Notes: generated from the sequence alone by a model not told the origin. Numbered from the stretch's first letter, positions 42,809 through 53,883 are shown. The stretch: 64,000 bases of DNA from Nitzschia sp. DOCU1 (GCA_951394045.1 OX595986.1:2819534-2883533); one strand, 5' to 3'. Made by a program: numbers and translations.

Positions 42809-45332
42809 ATGCCGACTTTGGTGACCAAGGAAATCTTGGTGCCTCGCCGCGATTTGGATCAATCCGAGGGGTCGGAAACGATTCTGAACGATCGCAGTAT
42901 GACCCTTCTGGGCGACGACGACTCTCGGAAAGAAATGGAAGGTGGGAATCGTCCACAGCAGCAGCCACCATGCGCTGCCACATCTCCGGTAGTCGATCAT
43001 CGGGCTCTTGCCGAGGATTCGCTGGCCCCTAATGAGGCTGACAATGACGACGCCAGTGTAGATGAGTCGGCTACTGTTTTCTCCAAGACTATTTTGTGTG
43101 ATGACACCATGGATGATAATCATGATGACTCGCTCTCTCAGATCGAAGCTGAACCACAGCCTCAACTTGACACTCAGCCTCCAATGCGAGACGAGACAAA
43201 TTGGAAGGTGAGGACAAAGTCCCGTCCCAGAGCGACCACGTGGGAAAACCCGGTAGGCCCGAATCAAACTCTCTACAAATCCAAATATGAGACCTTTGTC
43301 AAGTCTACAATTCGAGATTTTGATCGGCGGCATCCAGGCAAGTTGAAGGACTATCGCAATCTGCCACCAGAAGAACAGGCGAAGGAACGACAGAGAGTTC
43401 TTGCCCTGCTATCTCGGCTCAAAATCGGGTCTCAAAAGGACCAGTCGCAACAGATCCACTCACAGCGGCATGCCTCTAGTAGTAGTCAACGTGGAAACCC
43501 GGCATCTCCCCCCATTGATCGGGAACGTCTTTTGAACGACACCTTGTCCCCACTCATGTCACCTGATTGCCACCGACCGCCTCAACTGGATGATGATGAG
43601 TCGAATTCGTTCTGTGTACATCAGCAGGATGATTCGGAAATGACAGAGGTTTTGCCAACAAACGGTCTATTAGGCGGTAGCGGTGAGGGGTCGGCTAGAG
43701 CACCATCAGGTATGAATGACTCCAGTCATTCGAGCGAATCCGTCGAGCTGACACGAGCGGCAGCCATGGACGGGTCTGTCTCTTCTCACAACCACCCTCC
43801 TATCTATGACTCTCCCGATGAGCTGGATACGACTAACCCATATAAGCGTCAGGCTTCGACGAGTGCCAAGCGTGGAGCAGACCACTATCGTAAAAGGTAC
43901 AATGAAGACATTGTCCCTCCGCCGATTGACGAAGCCTCGCTCTCCGACAATAGCCAGGCACTGTCAACTCGTATGGAGCGACTATCTATATCTCCAGCTG
44001 CGGCGAGTCCCAAGGATTTCTTTTCGGCATCGCAGTCACCCATTAGTCCAAAGTTTACCTATGGTTCCTCGGAAAGCGACAGCGACAGTGTCGAGCGAAC
44101 GCGGCCATCGAGTAGAGGTGGCCCTCGTGATCGGTCACGACACCGTCCCTCTATTCGTCAGAGTATTCAAGCTTCCATCGATACGATTGATACATTCACT
44201 ACTATGAACAAGGCCAAACTTCGAGCCATGAGAGAAAAACCCGTCAATGTTGGACTCAAGGAAGGAGCCCACTTCCATATTGACAAGCTGCATGTCAAGC
44301 GAAGTCAAATGACCAGAATCAACAAGAATGGTAATGGAGGAGTACATCGCCGGCTGGTAAACTTTCCCGATCCTTTGACGCGCTACAATACTAAGCAGAA
44401 AAAGGTGCTCAATGACGTATTTGAGGCACTGCGTCAATCCGAAGTGGACAGCAAGCATCAAACAACAGTTGAAACTTCTTCCGCAAACGTTCTGTTCTCC
44501 TTGTCCTACGAGCAAATCATCGACCTTTGTCTCAAACTCTTTCTTGATGACGAAATCGATGGACGCCAAAATCAGGGCTTTCTGGATAGTACCGTCTCGC
44601 TACAAGGACATACTGTGGTTGTCGTCCGATCCAAGGAAGACGCCGCAACGTGGGAACAGGCATTGCGCGAAAGCACGGGGTGTTCGGTCTTCAATCATTC
44701 TACCGCACCTCTGTCCGAGCGCGTTCGAACCTCCACGGCGAAGAAAGTGAGCAACTTTGATGTCACATTGACGACGTTTGATGCTCTAAAGGCTACCGAT
44801 GTTGCGATCCCGGTCGATGACGCTGGCCATGCCATACTTTCTACTCCAGGTGAAGAAAAGGGATGGTTAGCAAGTCGCACATCGTCTTCTCAAGCCGAAA
44901 CTGCGAGGCCGCAGCCATGCAAGCAGCTTTCGGTCTTGCACAAGGTTAACTTTCAACGGGCAATCTTTGTGGATTTGTTGGGACGCAAGTCGTTTCTGGC
45001 GAAACATGGAACGACGCGTGCCGCTGCGGCAGTGGCTTTGCGAGCCAATTCAAGGTACGAATACGATCAATACATTGCTAATCCTGGCTCTTCCGCCCGT
45101 CTCACTTTGTATATTGGTCAGATTGGTATTTTTCTGTGCATCCGAAGCTGACGGAGATTCGGCATTTCGAGCTCTGACAAAGAGCGACAAACACGCCACC
45201 CAATCCCTATCGGCAATTCTACACCTGCAAACTGGAACGAGCAACGACGACGAGGACTGTACGGAAAGTGACGATGAGCAGGCGTCGGATCCACTCGAAA
45301 GTTGTGCCCTGGATCTAAAGGCATTGTTGTAG
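42809..45332 (+). CDS. SNF2-like protein with a degenerate ATPase lobe
   Basis: Exons 42809-45054 and 45122-45332 with a 67-bp phase-2 intron give 818 aa. Residues ~1-430 are disordered: acidic and Ser/Pro/Gln-rich. From ~570 there is a pattern like the N-terminal lobe of SNF2/RAD5 helicases: QGHTVVVVRSKEDAATWEQA (motif Ia-like), FDVTLTTFDALK (motif equivalent to DVVLTTYD), FQRAIFVDLLGRKSFLAKHG where the Walker B Asp-Glu-Ala-His would be, and ALRANSRLVFFCAS across the splice for the LTGTP motif. No Walker A GKT and no C-terminal helicase lobe are present, so it is probably an inactive relative. The SNF2 relation is my inference. Confidence 0.55.
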
Positions 45333-45396
45333 ATGGATATAAAAACGAAAAAAATGAAATTAGCTATTTTTACATTGCTCAAAACTCGCAACCCTG

Positions 45397-47565
45397 TTAG
45401 GCAGCTGGAGCAGCTGACGGACAGGAAATTCCAATGGCATACAGCTGCCCAGACACAGAAACACTCTGGGGCGAAAGCCCCGCTTCGCGGAAGATTCGGG
45501 CGGCTTCATTAAAAGCCTCCATCATCGGCACGACATCGCCTCTGGCGAGATGAATGTTGCCGATTTCATTCAATGTTCTAGCCACAGTCGCCGGGTCTTC
45601 TGTCTCGACCGTGGAACGTTCAATAGACAACGATTCGCCGAAGCACAAAAGAGCATTGTCGAGGTCCCCGTGTGCTTGGTAAGCCTCACCTAACTTGTAC
45701 ATTGTCATGGCCACATCTCTGTGACGGTCGCCCAGCACCATCTTTTCGACTCTCAAAGTCTCCTTGTAGCACTCAATGGCCTCGTCATGACTGCCCTGCA
45801 TCTGATGGCAGAGACCGAGGTTGTAACGAGAAAAACTGACATCTCGGTGATCGTCGCCAAGCTTGGCACGTCGAATACGCAGAGACTCCAAAAAGAGTTG
45901 TTTCGCAGTCGAAATATCATTTCGACGGTAAAAGATGGTCCCGAGGTAGGTCAAAGTTGATGCGACATCCAAATGATCGTCCCCCAGCACGTTTCGGCGC
46001 ATTACAAGTGCCTCCTGCAATTTCTTGGAAGCCATGGCATGATCGCCCTTTTGATCGTAGATCAAGCCAATGACATTGAGGGAGCTTGCCACCTCGGCGC
46101 TCTCCTTCCCGAAACGAAGCAACTGAAGCTCCATGGCTTCGGTGTACAATCGAATTGCCAGATGAAACTGGTTTCGCTGGCGGTAAATCTCGCCAATATT
46201 GCTCAATGTAACAATTATGTTTGGGTGTGATTTCTCGAGCATTTGACGCTCGATCCGTAAACCTTCTTGATATGCGGTCAATGCCTCATCATAATTCTCC
46301 TGTTCAAAATGAAAGTTCCCAATACGATTCAGAAGCATCGCAATCTCAGAATGGTTGTCACCCAGCGCTCCTCGACCGACTTCGAGGCTCTCTTCATACA
46401 GGGCCCGCGCCTTGTCGAACTCTTTGCGTTCTTGATGGATTTGGGCGATCCCACTGAGTACCACAGCAATGTCGCGGTGATTCTTCGCAAACTTGATTCG
46501 TGCCACTCGAAGAAACTCTTGGTAGAGCTGAATCGCCTCTTCTTGTTTGCCCTGCTGATGAAGACTTTGACCAGCATTGAAGGCCGTCGCTGCGTAGTCA
46601 ATGCTGTCAGTACCAAGGTTTTCCCGGCGCATTTGGAGCGCCAGCTCATAGTATTGAAGTGCCTTATCAAACTCCTCTCGTTGCACATGAACACGACCCA
46701 AGTTATTCAGGGTCGTAGCTTCGTCTCTTGAGTTCGGACCAAGGTACTTTCGCTGTATGGTCAATGCGTGTTTGAAGCACTCAATGGCACGATCTGAATG
46801 ATGATTCGATAGATGATAGTACATTACGCCGAGGCAGTTCAACGTGTGGCCAACTGAAAGGCTTTCTTCACCATCGAGAACGCGGCAGTGCTCGAGGGCC
46901 AGGCGGTAGGCTGAAATGGCTCTCTGCACGTTACCCTTTCGATAGGAAAGCTGTCCAATATTGTGCAAGATGGGAATGATTACCCGATGGAAGGTAATTA
47001 AACTCAGAGGCGTAACATCGGTCAGGTCATCAGGAAGAAAAGCGTGAAACGCGCGATCATAGTAACAGGAAGCACCTTCGAAATCTTCAAGTTTTCTTCG
47101 CGCTTGACCAGCATTGAAAAGAAGTTTGGCTTGTACAGATAGCGGATGATCCGAATTCTCCACTGGTTCGGTGTCAGTATAAACCATCATTCCTTCGTCA
47201 AACTCCATGCGTTGAAAGCAATAGGATGTGGTGGGAGGCGTGTTTTGCCCCTCGGCTGGATGAACCAGGGGAACCGACGATGATGATTCCGACGCATGTC
47301 TCAATGTAGCGGCTTCCTGAAACAACTTTGACGCTTCTGTAAAGTCCCCATTGCAATACAGGCGCACAGCTCGGTTGTTGAGCTCCATGATCGTTTCCAC
47401 GACACTCTTGGCATCGTCTTCTGTGATTCGAGATGTGCCGTGAATGAGCCTTCGTTTGCTTGGATTGTGCTGGCAATCTGGGGCTGAGGCAACGGCATCC
47501 ACCTTCAGGGGCCGCCGCCTAAGGTTGGAGCTTTTGTTTTGCTGGTGCTGGGGGCAAGGTCCCAT
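45397..47565 (-). CDS. Kinesin-light-chain-type TPR protein
   Basis: A single exon, 722 aa, starting at the ATG at 47565. After a basic N-terminus come about 11 tetratricopeptide repeats of ~42 residues. Each has the KLC-type pattern (A..LY.E.L...R..LG..H..VA..L..LG.....G...A): for instance QFHLAIRLYTEAMELQ, DVASTLTYLGTIFYRR and RDVAMTMYKLGEAYQAH. No kinesin heavy-chain-binding coiled coil is evident before the TPRs, so this is better called a TPR scaffold than a kinesin light chain. Partners unknown. It converges with the SNF2-like gene, with a 64-bp gap. Confidence 0.88.
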   Translation of the reverse strand: MGPCPQHQQNKSSNLRRRPLKVDAVASAPDCQHNPSKRRLIHGTSRITEDDAKSVVETIMELNNRAVRLYCNGDFTEASKLFQEAATLRHASESSSSVPLVHPAEGQNTPPTTSYCFQRMEFDEGMMVYTDTEPVENSDHPLSVQAKLLFNAGQARRKLEDFEGASCYYDRAFHAFLPDDLTDVTPLSLITFHRVIIPILHNIGQLSYRKGNVQRAISAYRLALEHCRVLDGEESLSVGHTLNCLGVMYYHLSNHHSDRAIECFKHALTIQRKYLGPNSRDEATTLNNLGRVHVQREEFDKALQYYELALQMRRENLGTDSIDYAATAFNAGQSLHQQGKQEEAIQLYQEFLRVARIKFAKNHRDIAVVLSGIAQIHQERKEFDKARALYEESLEVGRGALGDNHSEIAMLLNRIGNFHFEQENYDEALTAYQEGLRIERQMLEKSHPNIIVTLSNIGEIYRQRNQFHLAIRLYTEAMELQLLRFGKESAEVASSLNVIGLIYDQKGDHAMASKKLQEALVMRRNVLGDDHLDVASTLTYLGTIFYRRNDISTAKQLFLESLRIRRAKLGDDHRDVSFSRYNLGLCHQMQGSHDEAIECYKETLRVEKMVLGDRHRDVAMTMYKLGEAYQAHGDLDNALLCFGESLSIERSTVETEDPATVARTLNEIGNIHLARGDVVPMMEAFNEAARIFREAGLSPQSVSVSGQLYAIGISCPSAAPAA

Positions 47566-47838
47566 GTTTGCAGATACTTTGGTAGAGGTAGTGTGATTGA
47601 TGAAATGAGCATGAGCAACAACGCGAAGCGAGCGTCAAGGAGTTTTGGACTTCTCTTCTTCACTTCCCACCCCGAAGTTTCTCATAATCTCTGGGGGCTT
47701 TTGTCTATCACACCCTGGAAGGGGTTCCATACCGAAATGACAACAGTGTGTTGTTAAGAGTACCAACCCGAAGAACCCCTTCCTCCTGTCTTCTTTTATT
47801 TGGACAAAAGTGGAGTTCGGGTTTAACGCCAATCGGAA

Positions 47839-47874
47839 GCGGCGATTTGAGTGCCGCCATAGCGGCACCCAAAT
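47839..47874. repeat. Left subterminal palindromic motif
   Basis: Just inside the left end, gtgccgccatagcggcacccaa forms an imperfect palindrome (gccgc/gcggc). The same motif, gtgccgctatagcggca, recurs twice at the right end. Further gggtgccg and cggcatcc copies lie inward on the left to about 47945. Such subterminal motifs are typical transposase-binding sites; this is an inference. Confidence 0.6.
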
Positions 47875-48097
47875 CGTTTTTGCGCGCCCGCCCGCCGTTT
47901 GGGTGCCGATTTTTTCGGCATCCAAATCGATTTGGGTGCCGAGCCTGCGGACTTTGAACAAATCCTTGCGTAAACCCGACTTCTGCCGTCTCTATCTTGA
48001 TCATAGAAACAATGCGCAACGACCTGCATCCAACAATCAACCTACTGCATCCGACACCAAACAGTCGCAATGCATTGTTTTATTTCTTCTTGTTACC

Positions 48098-48823
48098 ATG
48101 ACTTCCAACAATCAGAAGAAGAAGGATTTGTCCTACAACCCCTACGGCATGGACTTCCTTGGCGGCATTGAATACGATTCGTCCTTGGGGGTGCTGGAGT
48201 ACGAACGCGGTGCTGTTCCCGACCCAGAGGACAAACGGATTGCCGCCTCTCTCTTCTTGGCGAACGAGGAAAACAATCGTCGCACTGGTAAGAATGTCCC
48301 ACTTCGGAAGATTGTCGTGTCGGATATCGGTGGCGGTGTGCGTATGTTCGCCGAACCTGGGCCGGACCCCAGGTTCATGACCTTCGATTTTCCTGACGGG
48401 ATTTCCAAAGAGGACGTGAAGGCATTCAAGACTCACATCGACAATTGTCAGGTGTTCACTCTTGCGAAGCCACCTAAGTTCGTTCCACCCTCTGCCGTCG
48501 CCGAAGGTACCATCAAGGAGTGCGCCTACTGCGGCGAAACCCCCTGTTTCTTGGATCAGACTGGCGATGATACTAGTGGAAAGACAATGAAGGAGTTCCT
48601 TTTTGGTGGGAAGGGCGATGAACTCTACAACCAGGGCATTTCGAATCGCGAGATTCGTTATGCCCTTTACAGGGACGCCACTACTTTTATTAGTGGCTAC
48701 CTAGGAAAAGGCAATCGAAAGGAATTGCCTGATTGCGTCGTTCGCGAGATTCGCGACTCTTACCCTGCCGAAGGCGGCAACTACGTCGGCTTCAAGAAGG
48801 GCTTCTTGGCAGAAGATAAGTAG
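48098..48823 (+). CDS. Intact element-borne ORF with Cys-rich and YvGFK-like motifs
   Basis: A single exon, 241 aa, from ATG 48098, about 270 bp inside the left end. I do not recognise a named family. Distinct parts are an N-terminal GGIEYDSSLGVLEYE, a Cys pair motif ECAYCGETPCFL (~148-159), and a basic C-terminal block with NREIRYALYRDA, YLGKGNRKELPDCVVREIR and GGNYVGFKKGF. My impression is that the last block belongs to a repeated family in diatom genomes linked to mobile DNA; a search would settle it. The ORF is intact, with good coding composition, unlike the other gene in the element. Confidence 0.65.
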   Translation: MTSNNQKKKDLSYNPYGMDFLGGIEYDSSLGVLEYERGAVPDPEDKRIAASLFLANEENNRRTGKNVPLRKIVVSDIGGGVRMFAEPGPDPRFMTFDFPDGISKEDVKAFKTHIDNCQVFTLAKPPKFVPPSAVAEGTIKECAYCGETPCFLDQTGDDTSGKTMKEFLFGGKGDELYNQGISNREIRYALYRDATTFISGYLGKGNRKELPDCVVREIRDSYPAEGGNYVGFKKGFLAEDK

Positions 48824-48892
48824 GACTACTCTCCTATTCCTAGTTGTAAGAACGATAATAGTCGCATGAATGAAATCAATTTTAGCTATTAT

Positions 48893-49125
48893 AAAGTACT
48901 GCAGCAATGAGTATTGTCCCCACAATATCCTCTCTCTCGTCAGCTAATATTGTAACAACAATACCCAAATGCCTGCTAAAATGCGTAGAGTCTACAGGGA
49001 ATTAAAGTACTGCAGCAATGAGTATTGTCCCCACAATATCCAACCTGCGTCAGCTAATATTGTAACAACAATACCCAAATGCCTGCTAAAACGCGTAGAG
49101 TCTACAGGGAATTAAAGTACTGCAG
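48893..49125. repeat. 110-bp tandem repeat, two full copies plus start of a third
   Basis: Unit starts aaagtactgcag at 48893, 49004 and 49114; the first two copies are 110-111 bp and near identical, the third ends after its first 12 bp. Each unit holds inverted atattgt/acaatat stretches able to form hairpins. It lies downstream of the element's intact ORF. Confidence 0.85.
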
Positions 49126-49146
49126 CTATAGATGCATATGCTACTA

Positions 49147-50529
49147 CTATACAGTTACAGAGAGAGGCTGTTTCCTCTTTCTGGTTTTACCCAAGCGCTC
49201 TTTCAACGCTAGAAGGGCCGGGTGGGTGTTTTGTATCCGCGCCAGCCCTTGCTCGTTTCGTTTCCAAATTTCCCGTCCTAGTTCGGTGTTCAGTATTTCG
49301 TGGCAAGACAACCCCTCTGGAAACAACTTGTGTATCTCTCGTCCACTTGCTTCGACATGCATGTGGCATGACCCACAGGTTCGGCACGAAGAAACGCATG
49401 CTCTCGTCCCCTTTTTTATCCCGGTGTACCTGGAATCACGGTGGGCTTGCAGGCAACTCCGTAGTCTCCTCCAGTAGCTCGAAAGTAAACTTTAGGTCGC
49501 CGTCCCCTGGCTGCTCGATTTCTTCTTCTTGTTCTTCGTCGGATACATCCTCGACTTCAACCTCTATTTCGCCAGGAATATTCAGCCATGCGTCGTCGTC
49601 TTCATCTAATTCTTCGCCATCCTGAGAGTCAGAGTCAGCATAAGTAGAACTAGCATTACTGCGGCTAGATCTACCACCAGTTGAAGCAGCTCTAGCACTC
49701 TCCCTAGCACTCTGCGTCAAAGTCGAGACGGAATCGGCTGCCGTCATCATCGCGGCGCGGGCGGCGTATCTCACCGGCGTTGTGAGGACGATAGTCGCTT
49801 GGGGCGGTGCAGGTTCAGGCAGAAACGGGGCGGGTGCATTTGGAACGGGTTGTTCGACACTGAAAGACAACCGAAGCTGTTCTCTGACACCAGTAGGCCC
49901 TGCTTGTTCGTAGTCGTGAGCGGCCTGCTGGAAATATTCCCGGACGTAATCGACAGAAGGATACCATTCGCGCAGCAGTGAACGGTCGACGTTGGCGGGC
50001 AACCCAGGGGAAAACTTTGTCCAATCAACCCGAAACTGGCCGTTGTTCTTCGCTTTATTCGGGCATTCGACAATCAAACCGACAATAGGCCCGTTGATTC
50101 CAGGGATTGGAAAGCCAGTAATGGAATAAAGGCGGGCGTCACCAAGCAATTTTCGCCTTCTGTAGGAAAATTTTTGTTGACGGGTCGACGCAGCACGTGA
50201 AGAAGGACGAGGCTGGCGACTCCCGGCAAGCGCCATGACCCCAGCAAGAGCATCGTCGATGGCAGAAGGATGATCAGCGTCGTTTGCAGTAGGAGAGTCG
50301 ACACGGGGAGAGGGTTCGGTGTCATGAAAGAGTCGTATAGGCGGAGGGGGGCCATTTCTTGCGAATTGTCGGCATTTGACACGAAAACGGAATCGGCATT
50401 GACGAGGTCGTTGATGTGGTCATCGCTGACCCTAGACCAGTCATCTGGAGACCTGACACGCCTAGGAGCCGCCACGATCGGCTCAAAGGAATCCTCGACG
50501 TCCGTGGGAGGCAAGGGAGAGGGTGACAT
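49147..50529 (-). pseudogene. Broken element gene in three frames, no recognised family
   Basis: Frame A begins at ATG 50529 (MSPSPLPPTDVEDSFE) and stays coding-like to about 50320. Frame B continues to a stop at 49436, including KLLGDARLYSITGFPIPG, GQFRVDWTKFSPGLPANVD and a long acidic tail. Frame C continues from about 49490 to 49147 with a Cys-rich start (RACVSSCRTCGSCHMHVEA) and a basic end. Each frame change lies inside sequence that reads well in both, so at least two indels are likely. The order (N-terminal part, acidic linker, Cys-rich C-terminus) resembles a transposase-derived protein that lost its catalytic domain, but this is conjecture. Confidence 0.5.
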
Positions 50530-50790
50530 GGTGGTGTTATGGCTTTTTGAAAAACTTGCTTCCGACCGGCTCGATTTTGGTGCCTCAAACACGGGCGGGA
50601 AGCGGAAATGTGAAATTGGACGACATACTCTACCCTAGGTAAAATCGCCTGCAGATTCCAACGGTGCTGGCGTTTTCACCGTTGGAGCATGTTAGAACGA
50701 TGATTAGAGGCGCCAAAATTTGGGTGCCGCTATAGCGGCATCCAAAAATTTGGGTGCCGCTATAGCGGCACCTCTTCTGATTGGCGTTAA

Positions 50791-51526
50791 GAAACTAGTG
50801 AAAGAGTACATTAGGTTCGCCCTATTCAGGCGTTTATCATACCAGGAGAGGAACTTCATCGAATACGAACCGAATGCCCTCTATTTGTTAAAAGTGCCTT
50901 GAATGCGTTTTGGGCACTGAACTTTAAAGCCAAAGCTTACTTCAAAAAAGCATTATTAGCAGAGGGCTATGATATTGTGAGCTTGCTGCCGAGAATTTAT
51001 CGGTAATGTTGGTAGGATATTGAAGTAGCAAACTCGTTGTTGAAGGGGAAGTGGCAACGAAAGACAGGGCAGTTCATACCCAGTGAACTGACACAGCATT
51101 TTCAATTGCCCCTCATTGAAAACCGGGAATGACTCTTTCTTCGCAAGACGAATGAAGGAATGGCAATCTCGCGCCGCTTCCTTCGCCTGAACAGAATATA
51201 GATAATAGGAAGTATCATGTACGTAGCTAAGAACATATCTTGTCACTTTTGCCACCGTCTCCGAGAGGTGCGTTCGGAGTTGCCAAGCGCATAACCGCCT
51301 GTACTGATTTCTACGCACGAATTACTTTATTCCCGCCAAGAAGGAGTGAGGGCGTTCTTTCTATTGGTCCAGGTCGCACCTTACGATAGCAAGAACATTC
51401 CTACTCTTTCCTTCGCCTCGTCGGTGGCTTTTGTTGTGTCTGCGACTATCCTTCAGGCGAAGAGAGAAGTCTCATCGTTTGTAAATACACCAGTCTTAAC
51501 TTCTTACATCTCTGGAAACATCTTGA
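50791..51526. other. Intergenic, nothing recognised
   Basis: About 740 bp between the mobile element and the CNNM gene. Open minus frames exist but show no coding character. Confidence 0.35.
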
Positions 51527-53883
51527 ATGGAAGAAATATCGTCCAATGAAGCGTCGCGGTCGTTATTGTGCCGCAGCAGCGGCAGTGCAATCACCGTTGC
51601 CAAATTGCTGTCCCTCCTGGTCGTCGGGCTAACGGCTCTTGCGGGAATCCAAATCTCCAACATCCGCCCAGCCGCGGAACGCCACCACCATTCATTGAGG
51701 TCGACCCATGTTGATTTCTTTACGAGAGAATTGCAAGAAACTATTTCTCTTGATAATTGCACCGTGGATTGCTGTAGTGCTTTCGAAGAAGAGATTTGCA
51801 ATGACGGCTCGACAAATTACATCGCCCAAATTCCTTTTGCGGTGCAGATCTTGCTGATTATTATTCTGATTTCTCTATCAGCTCTATTCAGTGGCTTGAC
51901 GCTCGGACTCATGTCACTGGATAAGACGGGGCTGGAGATCGTTATGGACGGCGACGATCAGGAGGCCGCCCGATATGCCAAGAATATTTATCCTGTCCGC
52001 TTGGACGGCAATTTGCTTCTATGCACTTTGCTGCTCGGTAACGTGCTTGTCAACACGATGGTTTCGATTTTAATGGCAGAATATACTGGTGGTATCGTCG
52101 GTCTGTTCTCGTCTACGTTTCTGATTGTCATCTTCGGTGAGATCGCCCCCCAGGCTATTGTAAGTCTTTTGGCTGTTTGTCGTCGGTCGTCCGTGGGTCA
52201 GGCTATTTTGCTAACAAAATACATTTGGATTAGTGTTCGCGACATGCCTTGAAAATAGGAAGTGCGACAATTCCCATCGTCAGAGTCATTCGGGTGATTT
52301 TGTATCCAGTCGCCAAGCCGCTTGCTTTGTGTCTGGACTTTGCTCTCGGGGAAGAATTGGCGACCACCTATTCTAGTGGTGAAATGATGAAACTCTTCCA
52401 AATTCATGTCCAACAGAATGTGATTGATCAGGAAACGGCTGGAGCTATGGCGGGGGCTTTAACGTACAAGGTAAGATCAGCAATGCAATATCAGGCTTTC
52501 ACGATTTTGCTTGGCTCACCGTGCTCTCTGGCGCCGAATAGAATATTACGGTCAAGGAAGTCATGACACCCATGGAGCGAACTTTTATGCTCAGTGTAGA
52601 TGACAAGCTAAGCTTTGAGACGATCGCCAAAATCTTCAAGACAGGGTTCAGCCGCATTCCGATCTACGAAGTGACTCGGGATAACATTATCGGTTTACTT
52701 TTCGTCAAGGACCTCATTTTTATTGACCCCGAAGATGAGATTCCCGTACGAAGTTTTGTTCAGATATTTGGACGCGGTGTTCACGTCGTATGGCCTGATG
52801 ATACGTTAGGTGACGTCTTGACAGAACTAAAAAAGGGCCGCACCCATTTAGCCTTAGTCCGAGATGTCAATAACACGGATGAGTCTCAGGATCCATTCTA
52901 CGAAGTCAAAGGAATCATCACACTTGAAGGTACGTTTCGAGCTATCGGTATGAAGGTGAATGAATGGCTGGATATGCTCTAATTTTTTGTTGCTTGTCTT
53001 TTACCCAACAGATATCGTCGAAAAGATTCTTGGTGACGATATTGTTGACGAGACAGATGAGTATGTCGATAGCAACCAAGAGGTGAAGGTGGAGCGCGCC
53101 GAAACCTTCGAGTGGGCTCGTCTGCGCCTCTTGGATTCTAAAATTGTGGATCAGATGCTGTCACCCAGTGAGGTCCAGGCAGTGACTGCTCATTTGCGCA
53201 TGAATTATGCTTCGACCGTCAAACTACTGACTGACACCCAGCTCGCTCGTCTGGTGTCTACTACTCCCGTTGTGACCCTGGAGGCGGCAAAGCAAGAGTT
53301 GGGTGAAGCGTTACCAAAGGATCTTTTATACAAGAAGGGCACGCCGAGTGATACATGCACTTTGATTCTAAGCGGAAAGATCACAATTCTGGTAGGCGAT
53401 GAAGACTTTCGATCGGACCTGTCCTCGTGGTCGGTGTTAGCGAAATCGGCACTGGAGAAGTCAGAATACGCTCCTGATTTCACTGCATTTGTCTCGGATG
53501 GCCCGTGCCGGTGTCTCCGCTTGACGCATAAAGCTTTTGTTGCTGCCGTCGATGCTTCTGCAGTTGAGCGGACCATGGCGGAGAATCGCATTGGCAATAG
53601 AGCAACGCTATCGGTTGCCTCAAACGACGGGGCAGGGAGTGTAGGGGATCAAGGGTCCACGACGTCCTCGGAAGTACCAAATCGCCGCGAGAAATTGCTA
53701 GCTAAACTGTTCAAGAAGGAGAGCATCGACAATCCAATCGTGGCGGAACTCAGTCCAGATTTGGATCTGGACACCAACAAAGAAACTGTCGTTCGATTCG
53801 AGGAGGATAAGTCGGGCGATGGCATCGTTGGGGTGGGAAGCAAGGACACCGATGACGAGAAAGTGGAAACCATCAATGTCTAG
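51527..53883 (+). CDS. CNNM/ACDP-type divalent metal transporter (DUF21 and CBS domains)
   Basis: Four exons (51527-52159, 52234-52470, 52542-52929, 53012-53883) with introns of 74, 71 and 82 bp give 709 aa. After an N-terminal hydrophobic segment and a Cys-rich extracellular-looking stretch (NCTVDCCSAFEEEIC), the DUF21 core has membrane helices with the family motifs SALFSGLTLGLMSLD, LLCTLLLGNVLVNT and IFGEIAPQAI. A paired CBS domain follows (VMTPMERTFML and SRIPIYE). The C-terminus shows a cyclic-nucleotide-binding-like region. Family members move or regulate Mg2+ (CNNM) and related ions at the plasma membrane. The stop is 52 bp from that of the convergent RecQ gene. Confidence 0.93.

Larger units (their letters stand above)
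47823..50790. mobile_element. TTAA-flanked terminal-inverted-repeat element
   Basis: Left end: TTAA (47823-47826) followed by CGCCAATCGGAAG. Right end read inward: TTAA (50790-50787) followed by CGCCAATCAGAAG, a 17-bp match with one mismatch. Just inside each end is the palindromic motif GTGCCGC(C/T)ATAGCGGCACCCAAAT, twice on the right. TTAA is the target sequence of piggyBac-type transposons, which integrate there. The interior carries an intact ORF (48098-48823, plus), a broken gene (49147-50529, minus) and a 110-bp tandem repeat. No recognisable transposase DDE domain is present, so the element looks nonautonomous. PiggyBac kinship is inferred from the TTAA alone. Confidence 0.7.

Noticed and set aside
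50956..51318. 120-codon minus-strand frame between the element and CNNM
   Set aside because: No splice or family support and no ATG context that convinces me.
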